Assembly: GCA_937896665.1 (NCBI GenBank)
Contig: CALBNS010000097.1
Coordinates: 1-8,943 of the forward strand
Direction: 5' to 3'
Length of the DNA stretch: 8,943 nt
Source of the DNA: an uncultured Clostridia bacterium
GTDB lineage: Bacteria > Bacillota > Clostridia > Lachnospirales > Lachnospiraceae
Part shown: positions 7,061-8,943 of the stretch, piece by piece
Position numbering within the stretch: position 1 is the stretch's first letter
How the letters are laid out: every line of letters starts with the position of its first letter
The notes under the pieces: generated by a model
What the model was told of the DNA's origin: nothing
The model's database searches: none
The model's input: the letters and a program-made list of their open reading frames with translations, nothing else
Program-made: the position numbers and the translations under genes

Positions 7061-7209
7061 AGTACGTTCTATTTACATTATATAATATTCAGGAATATTC
7101 TAATATTGATATCAAATCTATTAGCCAAAAAATATGATATCATAATCAAAGTAGTGTTTTACCCAACATCAAGAATATTCAAATTAATTAATATAAGGAG
7201 AAAACTTCA
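7061..7209 (+). promoter_or_regulatory. Junction and agrD upstream region with paired palindromes
   Basis: Very AT-rich. Two palindromes share a GATATC core: TTGATATCAA (7106-7115) and TATGATATCATA (7133-7144), with centres 28 bp apart. GAATATTC occurs at 7093-7100 and 7173-7180, and AATATT recurs at 7084, 7094 and 7102. A possible -10 TATGAT (7133-7138) lies inside the second palindrome with no good -35 at normal spacing, which would fit an activator-dependent or repressed promoter. No LytTR/AgrA-type direct repeat was recognised. The left edge (7061-7075) is where adhesin coding homology ends. Confidence 0.4.
7195..7200 (+). promoter_or_regulatory. Ribosome binding site of agrD
   Basis: AAGGAG lies 9 nt before the ATG at 7210, a near-ideal spacing that supports translation of the short peptide gene. 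Confidence 0.75.
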
Positions 7210-7374
7210 ATGAACAAATTGACTACCTATCTTTCCAAATTTAAAATTAAAATTTTGACATCACTTGCATGCGTTGCACTTACAATTACAACTATTGCAG
7301 CAAATCAATATTGCTGGTATATAATGTACGATGAAGACTTGCCAGAAGATTATGTGAAAATGAGAAAATTTTAA
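7210..7374 (+). CDS. agrD: AgrD-like cyclic autoinducing peptide precursor
   Basis: A 54-residue precursor. Residues 1-31 are an amphipathic, Lys-containing then hydrophobic leader (KFKIKILTSLACVALTITTI). The peptide core is ANQY-C35-W-Y-I-M39, followed by an acidic recognition tail YDEDLPEDY and MRKF. In AgrD, AgrB cuts after the residue that closes the thiolactone on the Cys. S. aureus AgrD-I has CDFIM then DEVEVPKE, with Pro ten residues after Cys. Here Pro45 is also ten residues after Cys35, so a five-residue ring C-W-Y-I-M is predicted, with a short N-terminal tail of uncertain length. Its TAA abuts the ATG of the agrB-like gene. AgrD normally follows agrB, so the order is reversed. No agrC or agrA is present. 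Family call rests on motif, size and neighbour. Confidence 0.85.
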   Translation: MNKLTTYLSKFKIKILTSLACVALTITTIAANQYCWYIMYDEDLPEDYVKMRKF

Positions 7375-7970
7375 ATGAAAATATCTAATTACATTCTAAA
7401 CGAACTAATCAAATATAACCTTATCAAAAAAGAATACAGTATTGACTCATATTACTATGGTATAATTACAGGACTAACTTTACTACTCAATTTTATATCA
7501 TCATTATTTATTTGCTTTACACTTGGAAAAACCAAGGAATTTTTTGTTTTTTTTATTTTTTTGTTCCTTTACGTTCTTTTTCCGGTGGTCTACATTTACA
7601 TTCTAGAAAAACCTGTTTTGTCATTTCGACTGTAATTACTATTATAATTGTGCAAATACAAAATATTCTACTTAATTTTTCGACTTCTTTATTTGTTATA
7701 GCACTAGTCTGTTCTTTATATATCTTTTTTTGTAAAAAGCCATATGGAATAAACAGATCTATAGATGAAAAAGCAATAATTCATCATAATAAATGGAAAA
7801 AATTTTTTCTTATTTTAGACATTACATTTTTTTTGTTTTTTACTCATAAAAATAATTTTACATTAGCAAATATAATTTTATGTTGTATAATCTTAGTAGC
7901 AATGCTTATTATTTTTGCTTTTATCCAATTTGAAATATTCAAATACTTGGAACGGTATCACTGTACATAA
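7375..7970 (+). pseudogene. agrB: AgrB-like autoinducer-processing membrane peptidase, frame interrupted by a -1 shift
   Basis: AgrB is a polytopic membrane cysteine endopeptidase that cleaves AgrD and helps form its thiolactone. The first frame runs from ATG 7375 to TAA 7633-7635. The second, one base back, is open to TAA 7968-7970 and carries the AgrB signature LRSFSGGLHLHSRKTCFVIS. Joined by adding one base in the T-rich stretch 7540-7562, they give about 198 residues (S. aureus AgrB has 189), with R67, G71-G72, H74 and C81. The His-to-Cys spacing of seven equals the catalytic H77/C84 of S. aureus. Several membrane segments follow (about 83-112 and 132-185 in the corrected frame). The second frame has no start with a ribosome site of its own, so it is a continuation, not a separate gene. 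The frame change lies upstream of the catalytic motif, so without frame restoration the product would be inactive. Confidence 0.8.
7540..7562 (+). repeat. T-tract cluster at the agrB frame change
   Basis: T6 (7540-7545), G, T8 (7547-7554), A, T7 (7556-7562) lie exactly where the reading frame must change. In the upstream frame, T-TTT-TTT (7548-7554) and T-TTT-TTG (7557-7563) are phased as -1 slippery heptamers. Loss of a single T in any tract would also explain the shift. Confidence 0.7.
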
Positions 7971-8027
7971 GGATATAACGCTTTATCTTTTCTCAGAAAA
8001 TATAAATTTTGATATGTGAAATATTAC

Positions 8028-8106
8028 TTGATCCGGACATAAATTCTTCAAAATATTCACAAATTACCATCAAGTGCTTCCAATGTACCCGATAGTTCCG
8101 GATCAG
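8028..8106. repeat. Inverted repeat flanking a 51-nt spacer, left of the IS66 remnant
   Basis: TTGATCCGGACATA (8028-8041) and TAGTTCCGGATCAG (8093-8106) are inverted copies matching at 11 of 14 positions, including a perfect GATCCGGA/TCCGGATC core. There is no T tract after either arm. They lie between agrB and the start of transposase homology. They may be a relic of element ends or a binding site; no known IS end is recognised. Confidence 0.45.
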
Positions 8107-8112
8107 AGATGA

Positions 8113-8881
8113 GAGAAATGCTATATGTGGGTACATCGTTCGGGTGAGTTTTATGGAGAACATCCGATTGTTATTTACAAATACCAAAAGGGGCGGGATC
8201 ACAAAAGACCATTGGAGTTTTACAAGGATTATAACGGAATCCTTGTAACCGATAGCCTCCAACAGTACCATTTGATAGAGAAAAAACTACCCAATGTTAC
8301 AAATGCGAATTGTTGGGCTCATGCTCGGAGATCTTTTGCAGATGCCGTAAAGATTGCTGATAAAAAAGATCCAAAATCAGTAAAACAATCCGTTGCCTAG
8401 CAAGCATTACAAAAAATCGGTGAATTCAATACCGCCGATACCGAATTAAAAATGCTTTCATCACAGGAACGTCTTCAAAAGCGGCAAGAGTTCATCAAGC
8501 CACTGGTTGAGGAATTCTTTGCGTGGGTAAAAGAACAGATAGAACTATGTTCCGTTCCACCGAAATCTAAAACGGGAGAAGGCTTACGGTTTATTATCAA
8601 TCAGGAAAAGTATCTCAGAATATTTCTTGAAGATGGCGATGTTCCAATTGATAACTCAGCATCCGAGAGAGACATACGTACTTTCTGCCTGGGAAAAAGA
8701 ATTGGATGTTTCATAATACTACTAATGGTGCTGCTGCAAGTGCGTTGGTGTATAGCATTTCCGAAACAGCTAAGCTGAACAATCTTCGCCCGTATTACTA
8801 CTTTAAATACATACTCGCAGAATTGCCAAATTTCTGTGATGAACAAGGATATATAGATTCTACAAAACTGGATGATCTAAT
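8113..8881 (+). pseudogene. tnpC: IS66-family transposase (TnpC), N-terminally truncated and decayed
   Basis: IS66 transposases are DDE enzymes of about 500 residues. Only roughly the C-terminal half is present here. Homology starts near KCYMWVHRSGEF (about 8116). It includes VTDSLQQYH with the first Asp at 8251-8253, NCWAHARRSF (zinc-ribbon-like and conserved), and IDNSASERDIR with Asp at 8650-8652 and Glu at 8665-8667. After a frame change come KNWMF, NGAAASALVYSISETAKLN, LRPYYYFKYILAELP and LDDLMPWS. Lesions are a TAG at 8398-8400 where family members continue, and a missing A in the run 8694-8698 (GGA-AAA-AAG-AAT-TGG is expected). After MPWS (about 8881) the sequence no longer looks like the family's end. 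The N-terminal half and the usual tnpA/tnpB genes are absent, so this is a dead relic. Confidence 0.88.
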
Positions 8882-8943
8882 GCCTTGGTCTATAGTGGTT
8901 CAGTTGTCAAGACATAAATTTCATGATTTTATAATGAATCTCT

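Larger units (their letters stand above)
1..7070 (-). mobile_element. Partial Tn1549/Tn916-like integrative conjugative element (coupling-protein and adhesin section)
   Basis: The minus-strand order Cna_B adhesin, small CxxC protein, PcfB-like protein, VirD4/TraG ATPase, Maff2 peptide is the recurring order in Clostridia conjugative elements of the Tn1549/CTn type (family knowledge). Tight coupling of three of the genes (4-nt overlap and abutting codons) supports one transfer operon. Neither end of the element is in the window: the left side runs off at base 1 and the right side stops inside the adhesin at about 7061-7075, where AT-rich unrelated DNA begins. Relaxase, integrase and VirB4/VirB6 genes are not visible. 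Whether the element is still mobile cannot be judged from here. Confidence 0.75.

Noticed and set aside
7512..7970. Second agrB frame as an independent gene
   Set aside because: It would start at TTG without a ribosome site and lacks the N-terminal third of AgrB; it is better read as the -1 continuation of the frame from 7375.
7993..8271. 92-codon minus-strand open frame with NYRVHWKHLMVICEYFEEF
   Set aside because: It lies antisense to the transposase relic and across the inverted repeat. No family is recognised and no ribosome site is seen, although the peptide at 8030-8110 looks somewhat protein-like.
1..8943. tRNA, rRNA, CRISPR array, att site or replication origin
   Set aside because: No cloverleaf, rRNA stretch, regularly spaced repeats, tRNA-end duplications or iteron clusters were seen on either strand.

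Overview
The window looks like gut Clostridia (Lachnospiraceae-type) accessory DNA. Most of it is a fragment of a Tn1549/Tn916-like integrative conjugative element (ICE). The evidence is a minus-strand run of a multi-domain Cna_B/SpaA surface adhesin, a small Cys-rich protein, a PcfB-like protein, a VirD4/TraG coupling ATPase and a Maff2-family membrane peptide. Taxonomy is inferred from protein character only.

Layout. (a) 35-193, minus: short Maff2 gene. (b) 194-1324: an AT-rich block between virD4 and maff2 carrying an XRE regulator fused to two membrane segments (518-1000, minus), with its own promoter, operator-like repeats and a good terminator. (c) 1325-3897, minus: virD4, pcfB and the Cys-rich gene, translationally coupled (4-nt overlap, then abutting stop/start). 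(d) 3913-3956: intrinsic terminator separating these from the adhesin. (e) 3965-7060, minus: sortase-anchored adhesin of nine Cna_B-like domains whose 5' end is missing; homology stops abruptly at about 7061-7075. (f) 7072-7970, plus: very AT-rich DNA with an agrD-like autoinducing-peptide gene (54 aa, 7210-7374) abutted by an agrB-like peptidase gene (7375-7970) that is broken by a -1 frameshift in a run of T tracts. (g) 8028-8106: inverted repeat, then 8113 to about 8880, plus: decayed C-terminal half of an IS66-family transposase with one nonsense codon and one frameshift.

Functional reading. The left 7 kb is the coupling-protein and adhesin part of a conjugation module: VirD4 and PcfB deliver the relaxosome to the mating channel, Maff2 is a small membrane component of such elements, and the SpaA-like adhesin would be wall-anchored. 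The right 1.9 kb is a mosaic of unrelated pieces joined where the adhesin is cut off.

The most interesting content is the compact agrD-agrB pair, in reversed gene order and without agrC/agrA. Its peptide has a Cys-to-Pro spacing and a predicted ring (CWYIM) that closely parallel the staphylococcal CDFIM type. The agrB reading frame depends on a homopolymer-rich stretch, which could be decay, phase variation, programmed slippage or sequencing error. No tRNA, rRNA or CRISPR array was seen.
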